Below, one piece after another: positions 34,401 to 42,503 of a stretch of DNA of 64,000 nucleotides. The DNA is from Bacteroidota bacterium (GTDB lineage: Bacteria > Bacteroidota > Bacteroidia > AKYH767-A > 2013-40CM-41-45). How positions within the stretch are numbered: position 1 is the first letter of the stretch; the number at the start of each line of letters is the position of its first letter. Under the pieces are notes generated by a model, which searched no databases, had not been told where the DNA came from, and saw only the letters and a program-made list of their open reading frames with translations. The position numbers and the translations under genes are program-made. Where the stretch lies: the NCBI GenBank assembly GCA_016713765.1, contig JADJON010000001.1:1550001-1614000 (forward strand). Reading direction: 5' to 3'.

Positions 34401-36432
34401 AAGAGCTGACCGGGAAATTCGTAGAGCTGGAATAACCGAAGATATAAACGTCATTGTTCAGGTCGGTGTTCAGACCCATCATGTTCTCCTCTGTACCGGA
34501 TCCACCGAGGTAGGTTCCGGCGACGAACGTCTGGTTGGTGTCCATGCGACAAACAAAAAAGTCGTTTCCGCCGTTCACACTGTTGTCGATGACACCGGAT
34601 GCCGAGATGTTGGCTGCGTTCAGACCGGTGGTAAGACCGCCGAAGTACAGTTGGTTCTTTGAGGTGTTGAACTCCATGCAAAGGATGGAGGCGCTCTGGC
34701 TGGTGGCGGAGGAGAAATAGGATGCCCATTGAAGATTACCCACTGCGTTCATCTTCTGAATGAAGCCTGCGCTGCTGCCACCGCGCGTGCTCTGGCGCGG
34801 GTTCAGGGTCGGGAAATTGGTAGATGCGGTTGAGCCGCCGATGAAGAGATCGCCGTTGGCAACGTTCTGCACCATGATCGTCGCGATGTCGGAACCGCTG
34901 CCACCGTTGTTCTTCATCCACGCCAAAGCGGAAAGGTCCTGGTTGATCTTGAAGACCAGCCAGTCATTGCTGCCGTTGTTCGTATTGCTGGCGCCAAGGC
35001 CATACAAGGTCGAGAGGTTAGTGCTGGTGGTTTGTCCGCAAATCACCACGTCGCCCGCTTCATTGATGCGTAGGTCATAGGAACCTTCGTCGCCGTTTCC
35101 GCCCAGTACCGATGCCTTGATTCCGGTGCCATCGCGGTTGATCTTCAGAATGAAAATGTCGTTACCGCTTTGGCTTTGATTGTCGATGCTCGATCCGCTG
35201 AATCCGGTACCGCCAAGAAGCGGAAAGTTCGTACTGCCGGTATAGCCGGTGATGTAGAGGTTGCCGTCCGGGCCCTGCTCCATCGCGTAGGGGTTGTCGT
35301 CGTTGTTACCGCCGATGTAGGTCTGCCATACCCGTGTGCCTGCCTCGCCAATGTTGACGGGTTCGAGGTATTTGCCTACGATCATTTCCAGGTTACCATT
35401 CGCTAGCTCGTCGAACGCTCCGATCGTGATCTGATCAGTTGTGCCCACAACACGAGCGACCATATAGATCGCGCCGTCGGAAGGATCCACCCAGATACAG
35501 TGACCGTGGTTATCGCCGGAGGAGGCTGTGTTCACCCAGGTTGCCCAACGCAAGGCGATCGGGTCGATGATCATGGGTGCATTTACGTCGTATTCGCCAA
35601 GTTCGAAGGACAGCATGTTGTTTTCGCGTACGCGATACGCGGCTGCGATGGTTTTACGGGCCCCGTTGATCTGCTGGTACACGACTGGTGCGGGGAATTC
35701 TACCGAACCGACTGATGTCTCGAACAGGAGGCCACCGTCTTCTTTCACCTTGAGACGATCAATGCCGTCGAATCGGATGCGGATGTCCGTCGGGCGGAAG
35801 CCCGGTTTACACACGATATCGTATTCGAGCGTGCCGTCTTCGGCCGGGTAATAGCGTACGTCTACGTTATTGTAGACGTTGTTGTACCAGACTTCCTGAT
35901 AATTGGCTACGCCGGTCGCATGACGCGAGGTGTTGCCCGTAAAGTAATTGTAGAAATCGCCGTGACGTTCGGCGCCGGAAGTTGTCATTCCGGCTGAGCG
36001 ACCGACGAAGTTCATCAACCAGGTATGGCCTTTCAAACGTCCATTAAGGGGACGGATGCGCTGCCCGTTCTGGATCTCGCGCTCCAGCAATTCACCGTCA
36101 TCCATGCGTGCCTGTACGGAAGCCGGATCATAGGTGGAGATGTACATGCCTTCAGCAGTTGCCGCAGCCTGGCCGTAGGGAAAGTCGGCCCGGTAGAGCA
36201 CGCGCTCTTTGAATTGTCCGCGGTTTTCCGTGAAGTAGATCTTGTGCTCATACGTATTGAGCAACTCCTTGATCGACGGATCGATCGGGCCACCGGCTGT
36301 TTGTCCAAGCGCGGATGAAACCGAAATCAGCAGGAAGAAGCCGAAGAGCAATGCGCAACTGACACTTCGGGTCAGGCGAACAATGCGATTCAAACTCGTC
36401 CCGGCATGGGCGTGTAAGGGTGTGTGTGTCAT
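28447..36432 (-). CDS. Giant repeat adhesin: SBBP propeller, SprB-like and two families of Ig-like repeats, T9SS domain
   Basis: The 2661-residue secreted surface protein has a signal peptide near residues 22-45. About 50-270 is the N-terminal domain usual for SBBP proteins (FTENRGQF ... YNNVDVRYYP). About 290-780 is an SBBP beta-propeller (GSGTEENMMGLNTDLNNDVYIFG). About 885-1033 has two SprB-like repeats (PFTYAWSNGQSS, YLWSNGASGSS). About 1034-2015 has 13 PKD/Ig-like repeats of about 75 residues (VNAGADQTLTC ... GTYTVVATNPANGCTASDEV). About 2016-2506 has seven Cys-rich repeats of about 70 residues (ISGNxxICQGQ ... RCITVNCAGTYSVTV). The final 85 residues (SAYPNPVSER onward) are the T9SS domain. 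Such proteins serve adhesion or gliding in relatives. Repeats 4-6 and 7-9 are nearly identical. Terminators flank both sides. Confidence 0.9.
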   Translation of the reverse strand: MTHTPLHAHAGTSLNRIVRLTRSVSCALLFGFFLLISVSSALGQTAGGPIDPSIKELLNTYEHKIYFTENRGQFKERVLYRADFPYGQAAATAEGMYISTYDPASVQARMDDGELLEREIQNGQRIRPLNGRLKGHTWLMNFVGRSAGMTTSGAERHGDFYNYFTGNTSRHATGVANYQEVWYNNVYNNVDVRYYPAEDGTLEYDIVCKPGFRPTDIRIRFDGIDRLKVKEDGGLLFETSVGSVEFPAPVVYQQINGARKTIAAAYRVRENNMLSFELGEYDVNAPMIIDPIALRWATWVNTASSGDNHGHCIWVDPSDGAIYMVARVVGTTDQITIGAFDELANGNLEMIVGKYLEPVNIGEAGTRVWQTYIGGNNDDNPYAMEQGPDGNLYITGYTGSTNFPLLGGTGFSGSSIDNQSQSGNDIFILKINRDGTGIKASVLGGNGDEGSYDLRINEAGDVVICGQTTSTNLSTLYGLGASNTNNGSNDWLVFKINQDLSALAWMKNNGGSGSDIATIMVQNVANGDLFIGGSTASTNFPTLNPRQSTRGGSSAGFIQKMNAVGNLQWASYFSSATSQSASILCMEFNTSKNQLYFGGLTTGLNAANISASGVIDNSVNGGNDFFVCRMDTNQTFVAGTYLGGSGTEENMMGLNTDLNNDVYIFGYSSSTNFPVSSSPNVPLQSTNQGSSDKTFSKISSSLSTLLFSTYYGGTSNDYDPVGERGIKFSNCRIYTIVTARSNNIPLTVGALNTTKTSTTSIYEPGMVIWANPPDLLGNSITGNQTICAGTIPGDLTGSEPAYVLPTITRAGSTSSYPSLGAATTYQWQISTDSTNWSDIPGATSRDLPGTTIGALYQKTFFRRIIGGDACILAGAADQVVTVKIVTASGTVTDAACNGTATGSISATSDGESPFTYAWSNGQSSQTAINLAAGTYTVTITDNGNCTATTSFTVGEPDALDATASTTTANCSSNTGGASVTVTGGTQPYSYLWSNGASGSSISNVAGGSYSVTITDANSCTFTLPVTIPTTSIPDVNAGLDQTLTCSNASITLTATSSTPGATFAWTGGPNGASKTVTAAGTYSVTATDPASGCTASDEVIISQDIATPNVDAGTDQSLSCTITSATLTATSSTPGVTFDWVGGPSGASKTVTAAGVYTVIATNPDNGCTASDIVSVSQDISTPNVNAGADQTLTCGNTSITLTATSSTAGATFEWAGGPSGASKTVTAAGTYTVVATNPANGCTASDEVTINQDNAVPNVNAGADQTLTCTLTSITLTASSSTAGATFEWVGGPSGASKTVTAAGTYTVVATNPANGCTASDEVVVDQDIVAPGGSVVGSDETLTCTTTSITLIALSNIADATFEWVGGPSGESKTVTAAGTYTVVATNPANGCTASFTFSVGQDITQPDVNAGADQTLTCSTTSITLTATSSTSGATFEWVGGPSGAGKTVSAAGTYTVVATNPANGCTASDEVTVSQDANLPNVNAGADQTLTCTTTSITLTATSSTAGATFEWVGGPSGASKTVTAAGTYTVVATNPANGCTASDEVVVDQDIVAPGGSVVGSDETLTCTTTSITLIALSNIADATFEWVGGPSGESKTVTAAGTYTVVATNPANGCTASFTFSVGQDNTQPDVNAGADQTLTCSTTSITLTATSSTSGATFEWVGGPSGAGKTVSAAGTYTVVATNPANGCTASDEVTVSQDANLPNVNAGADQTLTCTTTSITLTATSSTAGATFEWVGGPSGATKTVSAAGTYTVIATNPANGCTASDEVVIGQDGNLPDVNAGADQSLSCTTTSITLTATSSTAGATFAWVGGPSGASKTVTAAGTYTVVATNPANGCTASDEVVIGQDINTPIVNAGVDQSLTCTTTSITLTATSSTAGATFAWVGGPSGASKTVTAAGTYTVVATDPANGCTASDEVVIGLNNNVPNANAGPDLTVGCGSGTVTLQGSSTTAGVDFSWTASNGGHIVSGGGSASPLVDEAGTYTVVVTNPTNGCTASDFMIVTETQLPNCNISGNETICQGQSTNLCVGGGYASYQWSTGATTSCISVSQAGTYTVTVTNSDGCTSSCSKTVTVTGSTNCLISGNLNICQGQTTQLCAPAGYSSYLWSNGATTQCITVNCSGNYSVTVSNGSCTSSCSVCVTVRPRPSVCITGCTRICQGQTTSLCASSGYSSYQWSNGATTRCINVSAPGTYSVVVTNGSGCTASASTTVTVGSAPSCNISGNTTICQGSSTTLCGPSGNYSYYWSNGSRNRCITVNCAGTYTLTVSNGSCSSTCSVTVTVSSAPSATITGNLRICGGQTTSLCAPSGTGYTYRWNTGSTSRCITVGTPGNYTVTVTNAAGCTRSSTVCVTSSPGISCNITGNTTICQGSSTSLCGPSSCASYRWSTGATTRCINVSTAGTYTLTVTNSGGCSSTCTATVTVAPRPSSTITGPTVIRQGCPISLCAPSGGASYRWNTGATTRCITVNCAGTYSVTVTNAAGCSSTSSICVTWYQRHHCRTVVDPKTGGVTAEVTGGIPPYTFAWSNDATESSDHTTVKHSGTVEVTVTDAEGSVVKATADVLLDLLSVSAYPNPVSERATIEFTNEGLSDKAVVSIYTLDGSLVTELYNDEAMSKHLYRVTWDAADIVPGVYVYRIVCGSKSFEGKLTVQH
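30380..33330 (-). repeat. Thirteen in-gene repeats of about 225 bp, including a 678-bp tandem duplication
   Basis: Within the adhesin gene the 75-76-codon repeat occurs 13 times, the last copy diverged. A block of three repeats is duplicated: landmarks such as CTCGTCGGAGCCTACTACAG occur near 31729 and 32407, 678 bp apart, with near-identical sequence between them. Confidence 0.85.
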
Positions 36433-36766
36433 GGTATGAATAGTTAGCGGGTAGACAAACTGGATGAGTTTCGGTGGGAGATCCGAAAATGTTTCAACTA
36501 AAATTTCTCAATTTTCAAAAATATCGCACTTCATTTTAGCGATAGATTTATTCGTGTTAATTCTGATGGAAAGTCGTAAGAATTTTGGCCAACCCCCGGA
36601 AAAGCTTGGTAAATGCGGGTTTCAGAAGATCTCGTGTTGCTTCGAGTGCTTAAGAATTGTTCATTTACTGTTAATTAAATTCCATAAAATCATCCATAAA
36701 TATTACTACCTGCAAAAAAGCCCGGTCATTGGATGGCCGGGTTGAAAGAGGTTGAATGATTTGTCC
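36433..36766. other. AT-rich upstream region of the adhesin gene
   Basis: 334 bp, clearly AT-richer than its surroundings. It must hold the adhesin promoter on the minus strand, but no exact TAnnTTTG box is near the start codon. The right end holds the terminator of the DUF4199 gene. A 93-codon open frame on the plus strand has no recognisable features and is not called. Confidence 0.5.
36714..36743 (-). terminator. Rho-independent terminator of the DUF4199 gene
   Basis: On the minus strand, a 9-bp stem (CCCGGCCAT / ATGACCGGG with one wobble) is followed by a run of six T. Confidence 0.75.
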
Positions 36767-37291
36767 TTAAGTCCGTTTCAAGAGCCAGGCACCGACGAGG
36801 CTTACCACGAATCCCGCCGGAACCAGGGTGAAGAATACGACACCGGCCTGGAATGCGCTGTTCTTATAGCGTTCTCCGCTCTGTTTCCATTCCTCTTCGA
36901 ATTGTTCTAGTCGTGAGGCGGCTGCCTCAGGCGTAGGAGCACCGGATCGGATAAGTTGAACCTGGTGAGCGTAGTATTTTTTCAACCAGGCATCACCTCG
37001 GATCTCGAAAAAGGCCCAGTTCATGAAAAAGAACAGGATGCCGGCAGCCAGCGTGATGGTGGCGCCTGTGCGGAATGCCTGTCCAAATGTGATCTTTCCG
37101 CCTTGCTCATTATTTCGTTTATGAAGAATGCCCAGCACGAGGAGGATCATCGAGACAAATAAACCGATATAGCCCAGCCAAACACTGAGGTGTTGATTCG
37201 ATCCTTCCACCCAGAGCAGGGAAGTTCCCAGGAAGGTGAAGAGCAGGACTATGCTGATCCAGATACCGTATCGTAAAGCTGCGTTTTTCAT
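36767..37291 (-). CDS. DUF4199 domain membrane protein
   Basis: The 174-residue inner-membrane protein has four hydrophobic segments (about residues 8-28, 36-56, 72-92, 146-170). Between the third and fourth lies a charged, coiled-coil-like stretch (DAWLKKYYAHQVQLI ... LEQFEEEWKQ). The ITFGQAFRTGATITL segment before TM3 and the overall layout match the DUF4199 family, common in Bacteroidota and of unknown function. The start ATG 37291 has TACCTTTC (one mismatch from the -7 consensus) about 20 nt upstream. It is transcribed alone with its own terminator. Confidence 0.85.
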   Translation of the reverse strand: MKNAALRYGIWISIVLLFTFLGTSLLWVEGSNQHLSVWLGYIGLFVSMILLVLGILHKRNNEQGGKITFGQAFRTGATITLAAGILFFFMNWAFFEIRGDAWLKKYYAHQVQLIRSGAPTPEAAASRLEQFEEEWKQSGERYKNSAFQAGVVFFTLVPAGFVVSLVGAWLLKRT

Positions 37292-37380
37292 TCTTTCATT
37301 CGTTAAAGTTGAAAGGTAACTAACCCTTTATCGGCTTCAAAATTCGCTTATTTTCTTATTTTCGGCATTCACAATCGACC

Positions 37381-40344
37381 ATGAACCTGAACCAACTGAT
37401 TCTCCTGGTGTGTGCGCTCTTGCAGAGCGTTCATGTCCAGGCTCAAGCACAAGCGATCTATCCGGCTACACCTGCCAAAGAGCGTCTGGAAGGCATTGCA
37501 AGGCGTACCCGCCTGACCGATGAATCCCTTTTTAAAAACCTGCCCCTTCGCAACATCGGCCCCACCATCATGAGCGGCCGTGCTGTCGATCTGGAGGTCA
37601 ACCCGGAAGATCCGAATGAATTCTATGTCGCCTATGCTTCCGGCGGCCTCTGGCATACGAGTAACAACGGACAGTCGTTCGAGCCTTTGTTCGACCAGGA
37701 AGACGTGATGACGATCGGCGACTTCGCGGTCGATTGGAAGACGCGTCACATCTGGCTGGGAACCGGTGAGGTGAACAGCAGCCGGAGCTCGTACTCAGGA
37801 GTAGGGATGTTTTTCAGCGCCGACAGCGGCAAGACCTGGCAGCAGCGTGGTTTGCCGGAATCGCACCACATCGGCAAGGTCTTGTTACATCCGAACGATC
37901 CGAAGACCGTCTGGGTTGCTGCACTGGGTCATTTGTATTCTCCCAATGCGGAACGAGGTGTTTATAAGACCACCGATGGCGGGACGAATTGGCAGCGCGT
38001 GCTCTCGGGGGATGATACCACCGGCGCGGTCGATCTGGTGATGGATCCCTTCAACCCTTCCATTCTCTATGCTACTCTATGGCACCGGGATCGTCGCGCC
38101 TGGAATTTTGTGGAGTCGGGTGCGACTTCCGCGATCTATAAAAGTGTGGATGAAGGAGAACACTGGAACAGGATATCCGGAGGTGAGAGCGGTTTTCCTT
38201 CGGGCCCCGGTGTTGGGCGCATTGGACTGGCGATCTCGCAACAACATCCGAATGTCTTGTACGCAGTCCTCGATAACCAGGAACGCAGCAAGGAAGAAGA
38301 ACCGCGCGATACCGCGAAGATCGAAGCCCGGGACCTCCGGGAGATTTCCAAAGAACGGTTTCTCGCGCTCAACGATACGAAGCTGGAAAAATTCCTGCGC
38401 AACAACGGATTCCCGGAAAAGTATACCGCTGCGGTAGTCAAAGAACTGGTGAAGTCGGATTCGATCAAGACCTCGGCGATCACCGATTACCTGAACGACG
38501 CCAACAACTCGCTCTTCGATACACCGATCATCGGCCTCGAGATCTACCGAAGTGAAGATGCAGGCAAGACGTGGAAGAAGACGCATACCACGCGCCTGAA
38601 GAATGTCGTTTACACCTATGGTTACTACTTCGGTCGGATAGCCGTTTCTCCGATCGATGATAACCGCATTGCGGTATGCGGCCTGCCGTTGATCTTCTCG
38701 ACGGACGGCGGCAAGTCGTTCAAGCCGATCGACGGTGACAATGTGCACGGCGACCATCACGCGGTCTGGATGAGCGCCAAACGCCCCGGACACATGATCA
38801 TCTGCAACGACGGAGGATTGAACATCACCTACGATGAAGGCAAACACTGGTTCAAGGCCAATACGCCGCCGGTCGGACAGTTCTATCATGTCACGGTGGA
38901 CATGGAGACGCCTTACAATGTGTATGGTGGGTTACAGGATAATGGTGTTTGGACGGGCTCTTCATCGACAACGCCTTCCACCGAATGGCACGCCAGTGGA
39001 AGCTATCCGTACAAGTTTCTGATGGGCGGCGACGGGATGCAAACGCAGGTCGACTACCGCGACAATACCACCCTCTACACCGGTTTTCAATTTGGATATT
39101 ACTACAAGCTGAACAAGAATCAACCGGATGGCGCACAGTCGATCCAGCCGCAGAACGACCTGGGAGAACCCAACTTCCGTTTCAACTGGCAAACGCCGAT
39201 CTGCCTGTCCCGCCATAATCAGGACATTCTCTACTTCGGATCCAACCGCTTCCATCGCTCGATGAATCCTACGGAGCCACTGAAGACCTTGTCCGGCGAC
39301 CTTACCCGAAATGACAGGAAGGGAGATGTTCCCTACAACACGATTACTACGATTGCTGAATCTTCGAAACGATTCGGTTTGTTGTACCTCGGCACGGACG
39401 ATGGCCTCTGCTGGATCAGCAAGGACGATGGTTATACCTGGTCGAAAATTTCGGACGGACTTCCGCAGCAGTTGTGGGTGAGCCGGGTGGAACCTTCGTC
39501 GCACCAGGAAGGCAGGGTGTACGTCAGCCTCAACGGTTATCGTTTCGATCACTTCCTGCCTTACGTTTACGTCAGCGAGGATTTTGGTGCCTCCTGGAAA
39601 GCGATCGCCAATGGCCTTCCTGCTGAGCCGGTCAACGTGGTGCGGGAGGATCCCAGCGATGAGAATATCCTCTATGTCGGAACGGATAATGGAGTGTATG
39701 TTTCCCTCGACCGCGGAGCCAACTGGATGAACCTGACTCCCGGCCTCCCGCGCACCGCCGTACACGACCTGGTCGTGCATCCACGCGATCCGGAACTGGT
39801 GATCGGTACCCACGGCCGCAGCATCTTCATTCTGCCTTTGACCGATGTACGTGCGTTGACCGACAGCCTCCGGAAATCACCGATCGCTTTCCTGCACGCG
39901 GAGCCGGTCAACTACCAGGCAAGTTGGGGCAGGCGTCCTGACGAGTTCTCGGATCCTTCCGCGCCTTCCGCCGCCTGGGCTTACTTTGCGCAGTCTTCCG
40001 GTACGACCAGGATCCGACTCATCAGTAAGGCGGGTGTTTTGTTGAAGGAAGTCAGCGATTCCGCTGAAGCGGGTGTTAATTATGTCACGAATGATCTTAG
40101 TCTGGACGGAGCGACAGCCAAGAAACTGGAAGCGGAATGCCGGAAGTCGAAGAAGGATGCTGCCTTCCGGATCCTGCCCGGAAAAGATGACGGTAAGTAT
40201 TACCTGGTTCCGGGTGAGTATAAACTGACTTTTACCGATGCAAACGGACACTCGGTGGAAGGCAAGTTCGAAGTAAAGGATCCGTCAGCGAAAAAGGAAT
40301 CCGGTGTTCCGGATCCCGAATCCGTCGGACCTCCTGGAAAATGA
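37381..40344 (+). CDS. Secreted BNR/VPS10-like beta-propeller protein without T9SS domain
   Basis: The 987-residue protein has a signal peptide (MNLNQLILLVCALLQSVHVQA). The body contains many Asp-box-like blades: WHTSNNGQSFEPL, FFSADSGKTWQQR, YKTTDGGTNWQRV, YRSEDAGKTWKKT, FSTDGGKSFKPI, WISKDDGYTWSKI and VSLDRGANWMNL. It belongs to the large 'WD40/YVTN/BNR-like repeat, sortilin-type glycosyl hydrolase' group of Bacteroidota, commonly 900-1100 residues. LRNIGPTIMSGRAVDLEV at about residues 56-73 is the conserved opening blade. The C-terminus ends in Lys/Pro-rich sequence (DPSAKKESGVPDPES) and has no sorting domain, so it should stay in the periplasm, unlike the paralogue at 25698. Function is unknown. 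Confidence 0.87.
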   Translation: MNLNQLILLVCALLQSVHVQAQAQAIYPATPAKERLEGIARRTRLTDESLFKNLPLRNIGPTIMSGRAVDLEVNPEDPNEFYVAYASGGLWHTSNNGQSFEPLFDQEDVMTIGDFAVDWKTRHIWLGTGEVNSSRSSYSGVGMFFSADSGKTWQQRGLPESHHIGKVLLHPNDPKTVWVAALGHLYSPNAERGVYKTTDGGTNWQRVLSGDDTTGAVDLVMDPFNPSILYATLWHRDRRAWNFVESGATSAIYKSVDEGEHWNRISGGESGFPSGPGVGRIGLAISQQHPNVLYAVLDNQERSKEEEPRDTAKIEARDLREISKERFLALNDTKLEKFLRNNGFPEKYTAAVVKELVKSDSIKTSAITDYLNDANNSLFDTPIIGLEIYRSEDAGKTWKKTHTTRLKNVVYTYGYYFGRIAVSPIDDNRIAVCGLPLIFSTDGGKSFKPIDGDNVHGDHHAVWMSAKRPGHMIICNDGGLNITYDEGKHWFKANTPPVGQFYHVTVDMETPYNVYGGLQDNGVWTGSSSTTPSTEWHASGSYPYKFLMGGDGMQTQVDYRDNTTLYTGFQFGYYYKLNKNQPDGAQSIQPQNDLGEPNFRFNWQTPICLSRHNQDILYFGSNRFHRSMNPTEPLKTLSGDLTRNDRKGDVPYNTITTIAESSKRFGLLYLGTDDGLCWISKDDGYTWSKISDGLPQQLWVSRVEPSSHQEGRVYVSLNGYRFDHFLPYVYVSEDFGASWKAIANGLPAEPVNVVREDPSDENILYVGTDNGVYVSLDRGANWMNLTPGLPRTAVHDLVVHPRDPELVIGTHGRSIFILPLTDVRALTDSLRKSPIAFLHAEPVNYQASWGRRPDEFSDPSAPSAAWAYFAQSSGTTRIRLISKAGVLLKEVSDSAEAGVNYVTNDLSLDGATAKKLEAECRKSKKDAAFRILPGKDDGKYYLVPGEYKLTFTDANGHSVEGKFEVKDPSAKKESGVPDPESVGPPGK

Positions 40345-40374
40345 GCTTGAGTGAAGCTCTGTGATGTGAGAAAA

Positions 40375-40419
40375 ATCAAAAGCGGGAAGTGATCGAAAGA
40401 TCGCTTCCCGCTTTTGATT
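40375..40419. terminator. Bidirectional terminator hairpin
   Basis: Stem of about 20 bp (ATCAAAAGCGGGAAGTGATC and its complement) with loop GAAA and an A/T-flanked base, between convergent genes ending at 40344 and 40446. Confidence 0.8.
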
Positions 40420-40445
40420 GATGCGGTATTGGAAAGCGCGAATCG

Positions 40446-41867
40446 TTACTTTCCTTTTTTCGCCTTCCGGTCGTTTTCAATGAAGTCGCGCAGCTTGGGA
40501 ACATCCAGGCGTTTGGCGATGATGCGCTTTTCTGAATCCAGCAGGTAGATGACGGGCGTGGAGTAGATGTCGTAGAAATCCCGGAAGCGGGTGTTGTTGT
40601 AGAGATCCGATACGTTGATCCACTTCAACTTGTGATCGCGGATGAACTGCTTCCAAAGCTCTATGTCGGATTCGATACCGACGGAAAACACCTCGACACC
40701 GGACGTCTTCACAGAATCGTAGTAGGCGCCAAGTTCCGGGATTTCCTTTTTGCAATGACTGCAGGTCGGATCCCAGAAAACGAGTACGGTATATTCCGCC
40801 TTGATGTCATACAGCCGATGCATCTTGAAAGATGTGTCGGGCATGACCAGGTCCTTCGCGGGAGTGCCGAGAATATTCGGCTTGATCTTCATGACCCGCT
40901 CGTGGATCTTGGCCTTGAGGGTGCTGTCGGCCCAATAGGCTTCGTTGGTGAGGTAGTAGTGCTCCGCGATGTGCACGAAGACTTTGTCGTACCCCATGAT
41001 GTTCGAGGTCTCGTAATAGTTGGCGAGTGTCGCAACGCAGTACTTGAAGACTTCCTTGTTGGCGCGGGAACGGATGATGATCGTGTCGACGGCCGGAATG
41101 ATGGAGTCGGGCAGGGGAACGGTCAATTGTTGCGTATAGGTCTTGATCTTGGTTTGCAACAAGGGTGTGCGCAACAGCCGGTCGTCGCTGAAATCGACAT
41201 TTTCGAGGTAGTGCCCCTTGTAATAACGCAACTGAAAGGTCGAATCGGTGATCACGCCGTTCGCGTCCTTCGGCGGTTCGGGCGGCTCGGGCTCCTGCAT
41301 GGTCCGGATGATCTTTGCCATGAGGCTTTTCGGATGGTCCGCGGCCAGTTTGAGGCGGTACTCTTTCACCTCTTTGTCCATGTCGGTGATCAGCTTCCGC
41401 AAGTACGTCGTGCTGTCCTTGTTATCCTTGTTGGCGTCGAGTCGGGCTTTGACAGCCTGCGACTCCATTGACTTCTGGATGATGAAACGCTGGTGCCCGT
41501 TGAAGATCTCATTCTCCGGCGAGCCGGTCACTTTCATGTGCGAGATGTAATCCAGGGTGTCCGTCTCGATCGTAAAGTGCTGGTCGTTCTTGTCGACCAG
41601 GACCTCAAAGTAAGTCTTGTTCGGAAGGACGATGAGGTAAATGCCACCCTCGAGCGGATCTTTGCCTTTGAAGGTCATCCAGCCGTTCGCGTCGGTGCGC
41701 ACCGTGTCTTTTACATACTGCTTGTCTCCAAAGTGATTGCCCAAATAACAGACCGTATCGCGTAGTCCGTTGATGTGGACCTTGATCTCGTAACCGCTGC
41801 CGGCTGCCAGGGTGTGCAGCGGGGATAAAAGCGCCGTCAGGAGCGTCAGTAAAAGGAGTCGTTTCAT
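40446..41867 (-). CDS. TlpA-like thioredoxin-fold protein (DUF4369/DUF5106 type)
   Basis: The 473-residue exported protein has a signal peptide (residues 1-21). The N-terminal beta-domain (about 25-120, GYEIKVHINGLRDTVCYLGNHFG) is of the DUF4369 type. A long helical middle part (about 130-330, KSMESQAVKARLD ... DKEVKEYRLKLAADHP) fits DUF5106. The C-terminal thioredoxin fold (about 340-473) has the redox motif CSHC at Cys369-Cys372 in VFWDPTCSHCKKE, with cis-Pro in STPVIYLLDSE. Members sit in the periplasm of Bacteroidota and are presumed thiol-disulphide reductases; the partner is unknown. The start ATG 41867 has the -7 box TATTTTTG upstream. Confidence 0.88.
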   Translation of the reverse strand: MKRLLLLTLLTALLSPLHTLAAGSGYEIKVHINGLRDTVCYLGNHFGDKQYVKDTVRTDANGWMTFKGKDPLEGGIYLIVLPNKTYFEVLVDKNDQHFTIETDTLDYISHMKVTGSPENEIFNGHQRFIIQKSMESQAVKARLDANKDNKDSTTYLRKLITDMDKEVKEYRLKLAADHPKSLMAKIIRTMQEPEPPEPPKDANGVITDSTFQLRYYKGHYLENVDFSDDRLLRTPLLQTKIKTYTQQLTVPLPDSIIPAVDTIIIRSRANKEVFKYCVATLANYYETSNIMGYDKVFVHIAEHYYLTNEAYWADSTLKAKIHERVMKIKPNILGTPAKDLVMPDTSFKMHRLYDIKAEYTVLVFWDPTCSHCKKEIPELGAYYDSVKTSGVEVFSVGIESDIELWKQFIRDHKLKWINVSDLYNNTRFRDFYDIYSTPVIYLLDSEKRIIAKRLDVPKLRDFIENDRKAKKGK

Positions 41868-41911
41868 ACCGAAGGAGTTGTACGTAATTGGATCAGGGAG
41901 TTGCAGACCGG

Positions 41912-41919
41912 CAAAAATA
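41912..41919 (-). promoter_or_regulatory. -7 box of the TlpA-like gene
   Basis: Minus strand TATTTTTG, an exact TAnnTTTG match, 44 nt before the ATG. It lies in the loop of a small CCGGC/GCCGG hairpin. Confidence 0.4.
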
Positions 41920-42051
41920 AGGCCGGAAGATGAAAAAAGAGGGTAGATTTCAGTGGGCAGTAGGCAATGGGCGGTGGCAGTAGGCAGTAGGCGGTTGGCA
42001 GTTGCAGTTGCAGTAAGAGGGAATTTTGTTTATCCTATTGTATTGAAAAAC

Positions 42052-42069
42052 AAATATTTGCAAATATTT
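42052..42069. promoter_or_regulatory. Perfect 18-bp palindrome
   Basis: AAATATTTGCAAATATTT is its own reverse complement. It could be a dimeric regulator's operator, about 185 nt upstream of the TlpA-like gene. Confidence 0.3.
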
Positions 42070-42240
42070 TACAATCTGCAATTCCGCCTGACAGATGGTG
42101 GGCAATGAAACAAATGCTAAAGTTCACCCGACGGACTAAGAAATGGCCTTACAGCATCCACTAAGCAAAAAGGATAGCGTCAAGACGGAGTGCCCAAACT
42201 CGAATCCGGGAGGTGATGGGGTTAGCGGAAAAAAGAACTG

Positions 42241-42496
42241 GTAAGTGGTAACTAGTAACTGGTAACTAGTAATTGGTAACTAGTAACTAGTAACTAGTAA
42301 CTGGTAACTAGTTACCCGATGCCCAAATCTATTCGCTAATTATTATTCACTATTCACTCTTTGCTATTCGCTATTCGCTATTCACTATTCACTCTTTACT
42401 ATTCGCTATTCGCTATTCGCTATTCACTATTCACTATTCACTGTTTACTGTTTACTGTTTACTGTTCACTGTTCACTGTTCACTGTTCACTATTCC
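42241..42496. repeat. TAACTAG and TTCACTA heptamer arrays behind hppD
   Basis: About ten degenerate TAACTAG/TAACTGG units, a 30-bp spacer, then about twenty TTCACTA/TTCGCTA/TTTACTG/TTCACTG units, all in a 7-bp register. The same ordered pair recurs at 52283-52453 behind pyrG. Confidence 0.85.
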
Positions 42497-42503
42497 ACTC
42501 CCC

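Larger units (their letters stand above)
41868..42503. other. Gap with promoter, palindrome and two heptamer arrays
   Basis: Contains the -7 box at 41912-41919, GCAGTAG heptamers (about 41950-42018), a perfect 18-bp palindrome (42052-42069), about 170 bp with nothing recognised, a TAACTAG array (42241-42313) and a TTCACTA/TTCGCTA/TTTACTG array (about 42345-42496). The last ends 7 nt from the hppD stop codon. No gene is seen. Confidence 0.65.

Noticed and set aside
36464..36745. 93-codon frame on the plus strand
   Set aside because: AT-rich promoter region; it ends inside the terminator hairpin and has no recognisable features.
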